A stretch of DNA of 64,000 nt from NCBI GenBank assembly GCA_008973525.1, contig WACJ01000072.1, positions 372,001 through 436,000 on the forward strand, written 5' to 3'. This DNA is from Stenopsyche tienmushanensis (taxonomy: Eukaryota; Arthropoda; Insecta; Trichoptera; Stenopsychidae). A program made the translations under genes and the position numbers. Positions 25,849-37,681 of this stretch are shown here, one piece after another (position 1 is the stretch's first letter; each line of letters opens with the position of its first letter). The notes beneath the pieces are model-generated. The model worked only from the letters and a program-made list of their open reading frames with translations, had not been told where the DNA came from and ran no database searches.

Positions 25849-26127
25849 GTAGACGTTATCTATCAAAATCCTTTACAATTCGATACTATCGAAATTATAC
25901 AATACGCAACGGAACTCAACGGCTTGACGAAATCCATCAATAATTTAGAACAGCATTCGATTTTAATCCAGAAATCGTCAACAATTTCTCATAACAACTT
26001 ATTCCAAATACCGTTTATACACGACTGGGTAGTAACTTTATTCCACGTTTCATCGATGTTTCGTATAGCTTTCACGATATTAAATTGTTTGCATCGAACT
26101 CGCATTGCAACTTTAAGAACAGAATAA
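25849..26127 (+). pseudogene. Possible membrane-anchored protein tail, unidentified
   Basis: Ninety-two codons are open up to a stop at 26127. The predicted chain has a hydrophilic, leucine- and asparagine-rich segment, then a hydrophobic segment of about 20 residues (around WVVTLFHVSSMFRIAFTIL), and a short basic tail ending LRTE. This layout resembles the C-terminal anchor of a membrane glycoprotein, but there is no diagnostic motif. The last codons overlap the outer end of the inverted-repeat arm at 26112. Chance is a real alternative. Confidence 0.15.
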
Positions 26128-26540
26128 AGACAAGAAGAACACCAAATAGACGGCCTTGAAGAGAGGCATATGAAGAACTGCACTTTGCAACATTAACAGC
26201 ATTGTCTTTCGTTGTCTTCTATATCGTTTTGAAATGCCGAACTGAGGCGGTCGACCTGAAATAGGAAAGCACTGTCTCGAAGGGACGAGGAGACAACCTC
26301 AGTCGATGTCGAGCGAGTTGTCTAGAGTAGTTTTCCACTGTCTCCCGAAGAAAACTACTCAATCTTTACAAAGCTTCTACACTCCCTATCGAGACGGTCG
26401 CGAAAGCGTTCGTCAATACGTTCATTCAGGAGACCCGCTGGGTGAGCGTTCTAAATGAAACTCGGAGGTTATGCTAACTTCAATATCGAGCGAATGAGGA
26501 GGTGAATGTATGATACAGACGAGATGAATGGATATTGAAG
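26112..26540 (+). repeat. Left arm of large inverted repeat
   Basis: The arm is inverted relative to 29118-29615. Shared blocks include GACAAGAAGAACACCAAATAG at the outer end, TCGACCTGAAATAG, GAGTAGTTTTCCACTGTCTC with CCGAAGAAAACTACTC, CATTCAGGAGACCCGCTGGG, ATATCGAGCGAATGAGGAGG and GAATGGATATTGAAG at the inner end. The inner part is the SINE-like repeat described at 26424. The spacer is about 2.6 kb and includes a mariner relic. Confidence 0.75.
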
Positions 26541-26592
26541 AGACCCATAGTTCTGCAGTGGACTGTTTATGGCTGCACTTTGAAGATGATAC
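26424..26592 (+). mobile_element. SINE-like repeat with tRNA-like head
   Basis: The head GACCCGCTGGGTGAGCGTTC followed by AAACTCGGAGG resembles a tRNA A-box region and anticodon arm; the B-box is lost here but is present in the 53886 copy as GGTCGAATCCC. A shared TTCAATATCGAGCGA block follows, then a tail GACCCATAG with GCAGTGGACTGTTTATGGCTG-like sequence of the kind seen at the 3' end of some LINEs. Other copies are at 29118-29255 (minus), 53886-54073, and a head fragment at 58333. Confidence 0.5.
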
Positions 26593-27539
26593 ATAAACGC
26601 AATAAATATTCCGAAAATATCGTACTATATTTTACCAGCAACGTATTTAATACCATATCACACAAAGATCTCATTAGGCATACATAATAAAATGTAATAT
26701 TTTAACAGAGTGAACATTTTAAAAGAAATGCTAAAACATTACGTATGTTTAGAATTTTAATCTCGGAAGCAATCTATACGTAATTGCAGCTTCGCTGCGC
26801 ATTTAGTGCAGTGTTTTGCTGTTTTTTTTATCCACATTTTTCCTTGCTTCTTAACGATCTGAAGATTGTCTATGCTTTTCGCAACAAAAAATACACGCTC
26901 GCCTAATTGATTTTCCTTCCGTAGGAAACAGTCGGAAAGCAATAGGCATTCGACCGGTTAAAAGGTGTTAAATAATACGGCTGCGATTCATATCGACTTT
27001 TTGAGTCTATGGCCGTCGGGATTTGAAAGACTTTTTCCGAAAACAAATTCAACATCAAAGAGTTACGAATGCAACATCAATATGGATAACATCGATACAT
27101 CCGGAGAAAACGTAATCGAACTGGCTATAAAAAGAAATATACGCAAATTTGTGGACGATTATCAAAATACTACATTAGCGGAATCTATGCGAATATTTTA
27201 GACCTGAAATGTTTTACATTCGGTGAGATAGATCGAGATGATATAAAAGAATTATTAGCATCACATTTGAGCGATGAGTTCGATAAAAATACGCATATAT
27301 TTTTATTGTGGTGTGTTGTAATAAATTCTTCCAAAGGTCATATTACGTCAGGAGGCGACCCCCAAGGACGGTCGGCCCCCTTGAGTTGCACCCCATCTCT
27401 AAAATCGGGATACTTCATGCGGTTCGTTTAATAATCGATCCGGAAAAGTGAATGAAGATGGTCAGAAAGAATACAGATTAGACATTTCGGTTCAAGATGT
27501 CCATTGCTCTGATAATGCTCTTCCTCAAGCAAGATGTCT
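26593..27539. other. No recognised gene; possible broken frame
   Basis: A plus frame at 26965-27201 (78 codons) is followed in another frame by about 60 open codons at roughly 27160-27360. The pair could be one frameshifted tract, but I recognise no family. A minus frame at 26757-26942 is likely incidental. Confidence 0.35.
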
Positions 27540-27845
27540 TCAACCAAAACTCTCTTTAACTGTCTTTAAATATTGAGTCATTTTTGCTATTTCTATTGTT
27601 TTCAATGACTTTAAGTAGGTGGAAATATTAACTGAGCATTCGAAAAAGGATCAATTTGTGAAAGAATAATTCGAAAAGGGCAAAAATAATGTCGAAATAA
27701 GGAATATAAAAATGCTAGACAAGTGGGTGCTGCACGAACTGTCAGAAGGCTAAAATTAAGCCGCTTGGGAGTGTTTTCTTCGTTTATAAATTCAAATACA
27801 TAACAATAGTAGTTATTGACACTAAAATAAGTAGAAGAAATTGAT
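27540..27845 (+). mobile_element. WVPHELSE mariner relic, copy 2
   Basis: This matches 56700-57022 from AAATATTGAGT through ACTGAGCATTCGA, GTGAAAGAATAATTCGAAAA, AATGCTAGACAAGTGGGTGC and ACGAACTGTCAGAAGGC to CATAACAATAGTAGTTATTG and AAGTAGAAGAAATTGA. One frame reads KMLDKWVLHELSEG before a stop, close to the WVPHEL motif of mariner transposases. The 5' non-coding half of the repeat and the catalytic half of the transposase are missing. It lies in the spacer of the large inverted repeat. Confidence 0.7.
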
Positions 27846-29117
27846 ATGACATACTAACTAACTATTTGATATACAATGCTCGAATATTATCTTAAACGCT
27901 ATTGACCGATTTAAGAACTTGTAGAATTAATTAATTAAATATTTGATAAACAAAATCTTCAACCAAAAATATAAAATTGAATCTTAAGATTTCCGCAAAG
28001 ATTCAGTAAAAACAATTTTACATCTCACCGAAACGGACCTACGTATCGCGGTTATTGTCAAGGGATTGCTGATATTAAAAATGTAAGCGTAAAGGTTACA
28101 GTTGTCGGCGTGTAAGAAACTACGGTACAGCACTCAAAGCTAACATGAATAATAAACTATTTTTAGGATAATTTTATTGCCTTCTGGGAAAAGCTAAATT
28201 ATTTATATTCCACACACCAACATTGATCATTTTTGTATATAATATCAATAAACTACACAATGCTACTTTATTCCCAATGTTCAGACGTACATTTTGTACG
28301 TGTGTGTGTTAAATCGTACATGCATACAGAACAAAGAGACGACGCTAGAACAATTCTAAATTTCAGCCAAATTTGATAGAAACTATAAGGCATCAATCAA
28401 GACATAGAAGTGCATTATGGAAATTAACACACAGCACAAATCGCGTTACAAAATAAGCAATTTTCGCCTTTATTTTCGACGAATTTTCCAATTCGAAAAT
28501 AGAGTATATGTTATCTCCCTATAAACGCTGATTGTTATTATTGGGTATTTGAGAGGCATTATGATGAATTACGGACATCACAATGATTGACATTCCGATA
28601 TATTAATGATCGCTCAAAAACACATTGAAAATCGATAATACGCAACCATGCCGCTGAAAGGATTAAAGTTTGTGCATTTAGCACGTTTTGCCATTTAAGT
28701 GAATATGCCTATAAACTACATACAAAAATAGAACACACGCAATGTTTGCCATAAAAACCAAAAACCAAGACTGACACAAAGAAAGTAGTCCATAATAAAT
28801 GAAATTGATCGATAGCAGAAACAAAGTTGTTTTTGGGCATTTTTGCAACCATAAAGAGTTGTTGTCATGTTAACTGTCAAAACTGTGTATTAATTGACTA
28901 TAAGATAAGATAAAAATTTCATTCGATATCCAGTTTTTTTTATCATCGTATGTATAGGCTATTTACTACATAACTATAGTGTTTTCAATACATTTTTCTA
29001 ATGCAAAGACCATCCAGTGAGCTACCGAAGCGAAACAATCAAAGATGCCTTTGCATTATTTTTCGTTTGATTTTAGGCATTGTCCAATATATTAATAAGT
29101 TTTGAATTGACTCAATT
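27846..29117. other. No recognised gene or repeat
   Basis: AT-rich without long frames. A perfect dyad ACGTACA-TTT-TGTACGT lies near 28285-28301, next to a short GT run. Confidence 0.5.
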
Positions 29118-29615
29118 CTTCAATATCCATTCACAGGAAGGGGTTACATCCATCTCGTCTGTATCATACATTCACCTCCTCATTCGCTCGATATTGAAGG
29201 TAGCATTCCACCGAGTTTCATTTCGAACGCTCACCCAGCGGGTCTCCTGAATGAACGTATTGACTAACACTTTCGCGACCGTGAGTAGTTTTCTTCGGGA
29301 GACAGTGGAAAACTACTCTAGACGACCTTTTGATTCTACTGGAAAGAGCTTTCTGGGATTCAAAGAATCCAGTCCATCCTTTCCTCACTAGGGCGTTGCC
29401 GGTTTAGGGTGAAGACTTATGTGACGCTTAAGTGTATTTTGGATTCACTCCTACACCAACTAAGGGCGTCTCCTTGTCGACCCGAGCAAATTCGAGACTG
29501 TGCTTTTCTATTTCAGGTCGACCCTCAATGCTTTTAACGTTGCAAAATGAAATTATTCATATGCCTCTATTGAAGTCTATCTATTTGGTGTTCTTCTTGT
29601 CCTTATTGAATCGGT
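29118..29615 (-). repeat. Right arm of large inverted repeat, with SINE-like part
   Basis: This is the inverted partner of 26112-26540. The inner part, 29118-29255, is the minus-strand SINE-like segment (GAGACCCGCTGGGTGAGCG and TTCAATATCGAGCG on the minus strand). The rest matches the outer part of the left arm, with several insertions including a block near 29330-29500 that is absent from the left arm. Parts of that block (GAAGACTTATGTGACGCT) recur in similar form near 30060. Confidence 0.75.
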
Positions 29616-31279
29616 AAAGTTCATCATGCTGCATATTGATAGTTAGGGTCGACTATGCAAGAGGTAGCGAATGACAAACAAGTCATAATTTGTAACTGTA
29701 ATGTTTATCATTGAATTATTTAAGACCAAAATGTATGACCTCCAACTATCCCAACAATATGAATATTGAACTAAAAAATAAATTAGGCTCATTTTATAAT
29801 CTAACACTGAACAACTGATGCAATTCATATATGATTTAATCATAGACTATACTACTCTTAAATAAAAATGCATATTTCAAGTATTTGCAAAATAAACGCT
29901 ATTATTATATAATATTTTAAATCGACCGTAAAAACCATCAAATATTCCTTGACGACCATCGTGGAGATCTTATTTATTTGCACACAAATTTGATAGTGTC
30001 CATTAATATGTTGGTGTAAGGGCTTCTTGGGAATAGCCTGGAGCCACCCTCCATGCTAGAATGAAGACCTACGTGACGCTAATGTGAATATAAATCCAAT
30101 TTTAGTTTTATCCAATATATATTTTTTTTAAATAAATTCTCGGTAATGGGCTCATCCGGCAGTATATTGCGTCGTTAAAAAATAAATAGATAGGAATAAC
30201 AATCCTCCATCATCCGTTTATCCCATTGTACAACAAGGAGAAACCAAAGTAATAATTAATCAAAAGTGAAAAACAATTTATTTTAATTTATGTGATAGAG
30301 CTGCCAACTTTGTAGACATTCTGAGAGATAACGTCTGTTATTCGCATATGCTTACGTTCTACAATATCTAAGATTGACATAAATTATACAAAAAATAAGA
30401 AAAAAATGGTAGCTCATCAATGAATATCTATTTGAATATAACGACAAACTAATTTAAAGCCCAATTAAAGCCAATCCTAAAATATTCATACGTGGAAAAC
30501 CAAGTTCTCATATATATTTCATTTATTGTATTTGCTTTCTGCAACATAACGAAGGAGTGGCATTTCGCCAAATTTTTCATGGTCTGTCACAAGAGCCGTT
30601 CCACTTCCGTTTTCATTTATTTTGATGGTCAAGTTATTTTTATTCGTTCATTGATGATCGCTTAATTCAAGCATATTCACCCCCGTTCAAAGATATTAAA
30701 AGCAAAGTTAGCAATCTAAAATTAGTTCAGGCAATACGCATTAAATGTGCACTTTTTTGGCAATCAAATGAGGAATAATTGAAAAATGGTGCAGTACAAA
30801 TACGCAGTGGGGGTATCAACCTGCTCTGGTGAACCCGAAATACGTCCAGACAGTAATGTATAGAAACATGCAGGAGAGATATAAATTCTGTCTAGGGTAT
30901 CTTTATCCCTGTTTATTAACCAGACGCTTTAGCTGCGAATAGCAGTCGCAATATCAACTCTTACATGTTTTATGGAAGAGTATTTCAAAGATTTTATACA
31001 TCCGAAAGAAATAGTCACCTTTTACAGAAAATGAAAAATAATAGCAAATTTAAGGAAATTTCATTTCAGCTAAGACCAATGGTCTTCAAAACAAATTAGA
31101 AAACCAAAGCATCATAAGCAGGTGCACAGTCTAGATTCGTTTTTTGCTAAGTAATTAGAAAGATCATTCGTAATAAATTCCAAATAGATATAACTTATTT
31201 CAAATTTTGGGTACATTTTTGTTTTCAAACTAGTCATCGGAGACTCGGGGAGAAACTGTTGTGTCAATTTCTTCTGCTT
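29616..31279. other. Short repeat piece, otherwise nothing recognised
   Basis: Sequence near 30050-30095 (GAAGACCTACGTGACGCTAA) resembles 29410-29440 of the right arm. The remainder to the R1 junction is AT-rich without long frames. Confidence 0.45.
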
Positions 31280-32098
31280 AGATACCTCGGGATCCTCATG
31301 GATAACAAGCTGACCTTTAGCAAACACATAGAAGAAGCTGCACATAAGGCACAGAAGGTGGCAGGCGAGCTTGGACGGCTCATGCCCAACATTGGAGGGC
31401 CAAAGCCGTGCAGAAGACGTACCATAAACGAGGTAATACACTCGATCCTTCTGTACGGAGCCCCGATATGGCATGAGTCGCTCAAACGTGACACCAACAG
31501 AAAGAAGCTCGCCAGAGTCCAGCGACAGGGAGCGCTCCGAGTCACCGCAGCGTACAGGACAGTGTCTGAAGACGCGGTACTGGTGATTGCTGGAATACCT
31601 CCGCTGGACCTCCAGGCAAAGAAGAGGGCCTTGGACTACGAACATGACCAGAAACTGAGGGAAGCTTGGCAACGGAGATGGGATCAGTCCAGCAAGAGAA
31701 GATGGACCCATCGACTTATCCCGGTCATAAGTCGGTGGAGGGCCCGAGAACACGGCGAAACAACCTACCGCTTGACGCAGGCGCTCACTGGGCACGGATG
31801 CTTTGGTGCGTACCTGAAGCGGATTGGCAAAGAACCATCCGCTACGTGCCAACACTGCCAAGCGGAGGTCGACGACGCAGAACACACCATCATTGGCTGT
31901 GAGGCTTGGGCACCCCAGAGAAAACTGTTGAAACAAGCACTCGAGGTGGCCGAGCTCAACGTTGACAACATGGTCCACAGCATGATGGAAAGCAAGAGGA
32001 ACTGGGACCTTTGGCGCGAATACGTAGAAGAGATACTCAGCGCCAAAGAGGGCAGTGAAAGAGAGAGACGCAGAGCGCAACAGCCTTTCCAACAATAG
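31280..32098 (+). pseudogene. R1-type retrotransposon ORF2, C-terminal part
   Basis: The uninterrupted frame (about 272 codons from the RYLGI block) encodes the end of the reverse transcriptase and the C-terminal domain. Visible marks are RYLGILMDNKLTF, GELGRLMPNIGGP, an ILLYGAPIW block, ALRVTAAYRTVS, and RRWTHRLIP followed by LTQALTGHGCF, which is typical of R1-clade elements. A CCHC-type cluster follows (C-x2-C with H and C downstream, around CQHCQAEVDDAEH). The catalytic FADD-type motif and the endonuclease are missing, so the copy is dead. It has no internal stop, which points to a fairly recent insertion. The frame can be extended upstream to a TTG at 31259, but that part is not RT sequence I recognise. 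Confidence 0.9.
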
Positions 32099-32285
32099 AA
32101 TAGGGCCAATCACTTAAGGTCAGACTACCTGTCCTCCTGAAGCAATGTGGAAAACAATACCAGGAGGACAGAGAAGGACAAGGGGGGGTTTAGTGGGTAA
32201 GGCACGATCGATCAATCGTGAATCCGACACTACCCAGTTTTACTGGGTGTCTTGCAAAGATTTTCTCGCCCACAGAAAAAAAAAA
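31280..32285 (+). mobile_element. 5'-truncated R1-clade LINE
   Basis: This non-LTR retrotransposon insertion keeps only the 3' part of the second reading frame, a 3' UTR of about 180 bp (with GGTTTAGTGGGTAAGGC-type sequence common in R1-clade 3' regions) and an A-run at 32276-32285. Base composition is clearly higher in GC than the flanks. The 5' edge is placed where the RT homology begins; it could lie up to about 30 bp upstream. Directly 3' lies a minus-strand mariner relic. 5' truncation and an A tail fit target-primed insertion. Confidence 0.9.
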
Positions 32286-32680
32286 TCTTCTGCTTCTTTT
32301 AGCGTCAATAACTATTATTGTTATGTATTTGTATTTATCAACGAAGAAAATACTTCCAAGCGGCTCAATTTTAGCCTTCTGACAGTTCGCGCGGCACCCA
32401 CTTGTCCAGCATTTTTATCTTCCCTCTTTTGACATATTTTTGTCCTTTTTCGAGTTATTCTTACATTTTTTTACTTTTTTTAATTCCTAGAATTCTTTTT
32501 AGAATAGAATTTTTAAGAAAATCAGCGTTTAGGTATATGGACACGCGGATTGACTCAATCCGCGAACGCAAACCCGACAGGAGATTCGAAATATCGAATA
32601 CAGGTAAAAATTTAACTCCAATTTTGCCTTGCTAAATATTCGAATACTCGAATAGTTGATTTTACGAATATTTGGGACCC
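32286..32680 (-). mobile_element. WVPHELSE mariner relic, copy 3
   Basis: On the minus strand this copy has the same order as 20921-21365: GGAGTTAAATTTTTACCTG, TCGAATCTCCTGTCGGG, CGCGGATTGAGTCAATCCG, and the VPRELSE-type block. Its 3' edge meets the A tail of the R1 insertion. Both frames that cross it on the plus strand (32145-32432, 32402-32635) are antisense reads of the relic. Confidence 0.65.
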
Positions 32681-33215
32681 ATAGCTATGACTAATATAAA
32701 TTGCATAAGAAATTGGCAAAATTAAGTTATGTTCATGACCGAAATTGTTTCAATTTAATTTCTAATAATATGCAACAACATTTTCTATTTATTCAAACCA
32801 AGAAAACGTTCAAGTATAGCCACCAAAATAATCTGATATTTAAATGAACAGCTACCGAGACTATAACTTTTTCATTATAACAGAATGCAAATGAAGTCGC
32901 GTTCGCTTTGGCTACTTTTTGACTGCTAAAAAACATTTAATTAATGCCAGACTTAAATATTATCGAGTTTAACACTAGAACGTGACTTATGAACCGCTAT
33001 ATATGTCGTCGTATAATTTATAATACAGCATTTCATTCAATTTGCAGTTTTTTTAATCAATAAAATGACTTTCATCATAATTATCATATATTTGGAAAAT
33101 TGGGATATCAATGAATATTTCATGATTTTTTTTAAAGATTTGCAATATACAAAAAGAAAAAAAGGAAAGACATAAGTCCACAATTTGCCTTTTGATGTAT
33201 GCAGTTCCTTAAATT

Positions 33216-33244
33216 GCAGTGTTAGTCGATTCGACTAACACTGC
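33216..33244. repeat. Perfect 29 bp palindrome
   Basis: GCAGTGTTAGTCGA, one T, then TCGACTAACACTGC. The two 14 bp arms match exactly. No related sequence was seen elsewhere in the window. Confidence 0.9.
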
Positions 33245-34518
33245 TATACAGTTTATACTATTTTTTTAAAACGACATCGGACTTATTTATGCAAAAAATA
33301 GCATGCCTTTTTAAAAATTCAGAATCAATAACATGAATGCGGACGACATCAAAGCATTCAGTTACATTTTCATGAAACGAAATTTAAGAAAAATCGCATT
33401 CCATTGTTTGGGAGATGTCTTTGTGTGCGTCATAAATAGGTGTCGAATATCCATTCACACAAAAATCAATAAGCCGAATATATTTACCCTAAAAAAATTC
33501 GATAAACCCTCCTTAACGTTGTGTAGCAGTCCTTTCGTTTAAATCAATAGCAAAAATAGCAACCCTGAATTTCTCATCTTAAACTACCCGAAAGTGGTGC
33601 AAAAACGATTCTTCGTTGCAGTTCAAAGGTTAAAGAACGTCTGGACGCTGTCAGCGCAGAGTTTCCACGAAAATCCAGACATAGATCCATTAAAATGATC
33701 AATATTACTTTCCACGGATTACGAACGTTAATTATAATTAAGGCTTCTCGGAATTTTCGCCGATACGAACACTCACACGATCTTTGTGCGAATATTTTCA
33801 TCAGTGATGCTCGACAGATAGACAGCCGATCCGAGAACAATGGTGTTTGATCCTTCGGACGATTGCTTCGGATTTATTTGATTTCCAACATACCTGAAAC
33901 AATAAAAACACAAAATTTAATGAAAAGCTCCAATTACAACGGAAGAACGATGACAGACTACAAAGATGGTCAGTGTATACAGACAGACACGTTTCAGGGT
34001 TCTGCGACCCCTGGCTTATAAGGCACTGCAGTGGCGCTGTAACGATTTTCAGACTCCATAAGGAACCATATTAACACGTATAGGATACGAATTTTTTAAA
34101 ATTGTTGCCACCCAGAGAAAGATTCTACCGCATGATTTTCAACACAAATTATAGTTAAAGTTTGCTTCTCTATTTAAAAGATCTCATTTTATTAATCAGA
34201 GAGTTCTCTTAAATTGATGTAAATTTTAGACGACAAACAGCTGAACAGTCTGAAACTTAGACCCGGGGGGTTTTATCCACACAGATACATTTGACGAAAG
34301 CAATTATCAACATCAATTAAACCGGTGCTGTATCCAATGGAGACTAAATTTATGGACTACTAATCGAAATCGATACAAGCTAGCCTTTAATTCGAAAAAC
34401 TTACAGTAATTAAGCCCCGTGCAAAATATTATTATGCGGAACTCATTTGCGATTTTACATCCAGTATAATTCAATTAAAATTTTATTCATCGTTCGATAT
34501 TTCACAAATCATTCAGAG

Positions 34519-34554
34519 TTAACACTCGATGAACCGTGTGCCAAATATGACACG
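34519..34554 (+). repeat. TTAA-type terminus with subterminal dyad
   Basis: TTAA, then CACTCGATGAAC, then CGTGT-gccaaatatg-ACACG. The order (TTAAC, CTT/CTC block, CCG, dyad) parallels the MITE end at 625. The partner end was not found. Confidence 0.4.
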
Positions 34555-35233
34555 ATTTTGATTCTTATTTTTGTTCACCATGATTTCGTATTATGCCAAT
34601 AAATTCTATAACAATCAATTAAAGTCCACTGAGCCCACTTTAATTACTTTTAATGCTTTTCTAAGGGCCTACGTTAGCGAAGCGGAGTGGCTTATAATAG
34701 AATCTTTATATAGATTTTCTTCTCCGTTTGTTTAACATTTAGGCTTTCATAATCACTTTGTTTGAAATAAGCGAGCTAATTCCATCCATTACTTATACAT
34801 AACAGTTTGGTATGCATTTCGGATAAAAATGAATCCTCATTTGAACCTTTGAAATTCTATTATAGAATAGAATCAAGATGTATATTTTGTATTGTATACA
34901 AATTCCAATGATACAATATAAATGTAGACGCGGCTCAAAATATATAAGCAGACCCCATTGGCATTGAAATTCTTAATTTGTGCACCCTCACGAACCCTCA
35001 GACACATTCTTCATTGTATAAATAAAAGTTTTAACGATCGAGTAGCAATTCTTGGTAGGGCAATAAAAGCGAATCATAATATTTTTAAGGGCTTCTTTGT
35101 AATACAAAATATATATACAATTTTCTTAATATATAACATAGCGCTATGCATTTCAAAATTACACTGTTACATCCCTGAACCGTAAGAATAAAATGTATCC
35201 AAGTTCTGAACGATGATCGCTCGAAAATACCAA

Positions 35234-35493
35234 TCTAATACATAAAAATCAATGTTTGTTTGTTCGTATCTAATGCGTTTCCATATCGTTCAACCGATTG
35301 CGATAAAACTTTGTCGATATAATGTTTACACTTGCGGGAATAACATAGACATAGTAAAAATATTGTATGGATGCACCATGTTGGCGCATCGAGACGAGAA
35401 CAAGTATGCGTATGCTTTTGGCTCCCAGCTCTTCAGCTCGCGCTACACGTGACCTGAAGCAATAAATTACACACTGGGTTTCTTTTCAAATAC
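35234..35493 (+). mobile_element. Helitron-like non-autonomous element, 3'-truncated copy
   Basis: Starts A|TCTAATACATAAAAATC and continues TGTTTGTTTGTTCG, CCATATCGTTCAACCG, GCGATAAAACTTTG, TATTGTATGGATGCACC, CGCGCTACACGTGA and GAAGCAATAAA. It matches 39690-39969 (minus) until about 35493, where the CTAG end is missing. A frame at 35252-35452 merely reads through the repeat. Confidence 0.55.
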
Positions 35494-36117
35494 CTAATAT
35501 AAATAAGAACTCCGTTTACATTGGACTAAAAATAAACGAAGACTAACATCGGGTAATTAAAAAATAATACTACAAGAAAATATCTCACTTTTCTTATCTT
35601 ATGGAATTTGTTTTGGTTAATGTATTATCTTTTTTTTCTATTGAAGCGAACGTTTACCGACAGAACAGAGTTTACAAACCGCTTTCCAAATAATATTATT
35701 GGCAATGCTAATGTAATCAGGTTTAATGCTTTTTATACTACTGCGCTATTAAAAATTAGTATTATTAAAATTTGATGATCGTTTTCATAAGTTTTGGCAT
35801 GTTTTTTCGTGAGCACCCCCATTTTAAAGTGCATAAAGAGAAAGCACACTATGAAGAATTTGTAGTAATGTAACACTTCAAAGGAATACAAATTTATCAT
35901 CTATTCGGGATCCAACATGTCATATAGTGCGAAAGACGTTGCCATTTTAGCTGTGCTTATTTTGCCTTTTGACCTTAACATTTATTTTTAGCATTGCGAA
36001 AAGAAAAGTAATTTGCGTCATAATACGTTGTATGAATTCAAAAAAGGTAACAATACAACTGTAGAGATTAATAATATTTGTTCAGTGTATATTAGAGAAG
36101 TGTGAGAGTTCGAACAT
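35494..36117. other. No recognised gene or repeat
   Basis: AT-rich, short frames only; nothing shared with other parts of the window. Confidence 0.5.
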
Positions 36118-36228
36118 CGCGAGCAAACGCGGTACCCATCTTGCACACAGCATTCACATGTCCAAATTTTCAGCCGATACAGCACTTTTAGAAATGTCTA
36201 CTATGTCTGCTAACTCGTGCACTTTCTG
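36118..36228 (-). pseudogene. Mariner transposase relic (HTH part)
   Basis: On the minus strand: KVHELADIVDISKSAVSAEN then LDM, one stop codon, and LCARWVPRLLAM. This is the conserved block joining the second helix-turn-helix to the WVPRLLT motif of mariner transposases. The fragment is too short to judge the subfamily; it resembles the relics at 17463-17645 and 61862-62180. No terminal repeats are visible around it. Confidence 0.8.
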
Positions 36229-37509
36229 ACAGGCCGAGCAAGAAACATTAGATGATATTTTGCAACGCAAAGCGATTAATTAATATTCCCTCTTTAATCG
36301 CAACCCCCGTTAATCGCGACCTTCTCCGAACATATCCTCCGTAATAAATGGGGGCTACCTATAGAATAATTCCATTTTCTGGATAATCAAAGGGTTTTGG
36401 AGTATCTAATCTGGTTTCATTCAGATATTTCGGCGGCACAGCGTATCAAATATCAAATAATCCCACGGCATTTTGAAGGACGTCCGCGACACACCATGCA
36501 CTCGAGACTTGCAATGAACGGGATCCGAAGTTGGTCCCGCAGCCTGCAACAACGAGAGTGCAGGCAGTAGAAATGAAGAGACATAATGGACGGGTGGCAT
36601 GTTGGCAGAGTCTGTTTACCCAGCCGGATCGGCGGCATTTGATGCGCTAATGTAAGGCCTGTCAGCGAACCGACAAACCGGTCATGGTCACATATAGCCA
36701 ACACTTGTGTGTCCATCGTCCGGAATTCGGCGCTCTTTCGCGGATTCATTCACTCGCCGACCTTTGCCACCGGCGTCTGATCTGCAATCGTCGCCGCGCA
36801 CCAATTTACATGACATTGGGCAGGAAGCGACTACGTGTGACCCATTTTTAATAATACAAGTACTCATTCGTCTACTAATTCGACTCGTCACCATAGTAAA
36901 CAACGTGTTAACAAACGTACGCGATAAAAGAGGCGTGAACAACACAGTGCATTGTCGATCCTGCGGACGGAACTCGTTCCATCAGAGCGGTAAACAAGGA
37001 TACGACCTAAGCCCGGAGTCTCGATATACCCCGAAGATATCTCGCAGATTTTAAAAATTCAATGGAAATATCTACACGACCATTTAAAAACAACATTCTT
37101 AAACGAGTAGTGTAAAATTAAGTTCCAATGCTAGGAAAACGACTCGTTTAAGATATTTTTAGAATAACTTAGCATACGAACGTATTCAAGATTGTAAACA
37201 ACTTTGTTCTTCCACAAATTTATAGAAAATCAGGTTATTCACACAAACAAATTCGAATGACATCATAGAGACAAAATTTAAACTTCTTCTTGACGACATA
37301 CATCATACATTTCCCAAGTCTCACCAGCAGAGTGTCATCACATCAAGTAAGAAGACTTTTAACATACGACAGCTGCAGAAGAAGCCTTCGAGCCGTTCAT
37401 CGACTCAAATTCGCAATATGCATATAAATAATAACTAAGTATACTTACAAAAATCCTTACTATTAAATCCTAGTATTTTTTCTGATTGTTATTAATGGAA
37501 TAATACGAA
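36229..37509. other. No recognised gene
   Basis: The segment 36430-37050 has more GC than its flanks and overlapping frames on both strands (36453-36749 and 36688-36945 minus, 36707-37054 plus). Neither strand gives a known domain, and the two-strand openness argues for a compositional effect. Confidence 0.4.
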
Positions 37510-37681
37510 TATATACATAAACATCGGTGTTTGTTTGTCCGTATTTAATGCGCTGCCATATCGTTCATCCATATGCAGTAAAACTTTTTCAATTTACTAT
37601 TTACACTTGCTGGAATAACATAGGCATAGTAAAAATATTGTATGCATGCACCATGTTGGCGCATATTGGTCTGCTAAAAGA
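37510..37681 (+). mobile_element. Helitron-like element fragment
   Basis: This copy runs from TATATACATAAACATC through GTGTTTGTTTGTCCG, CCATATCGTTCATCC, TTACACTTGCTGGAATAAC and TTGTATGCATGCACC to CGCATATTGGTCTG. It lacks the 3' half and the CTAG end seen at 39690. The frame 37527-37796 starts inside it and resembles the frame at 35252 only through shared DNA. Confidence 0.5.

Larger units (their letters stand above)
32681..35233. other. No recognised gene; palindrome and one TTAA-type end
   Basis: Frames 33333-33542 plus and 33574-33840 minus match nothing I know. A 29 bp palindrome is at 33216 and a TTAA-type terminus at 34519, listed separately. A CAGGG-TTCTGCGA-CCCCTGG hairpin lies near 33995. 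Confidence 0.45.

Noticed and set aside
31112..32113. Minus-strand frame of 333 codons
   Set aside because: It is the antisense of the R1 ORF2 fragment; the plus frame carries clear reverse transcriptase landmarks.
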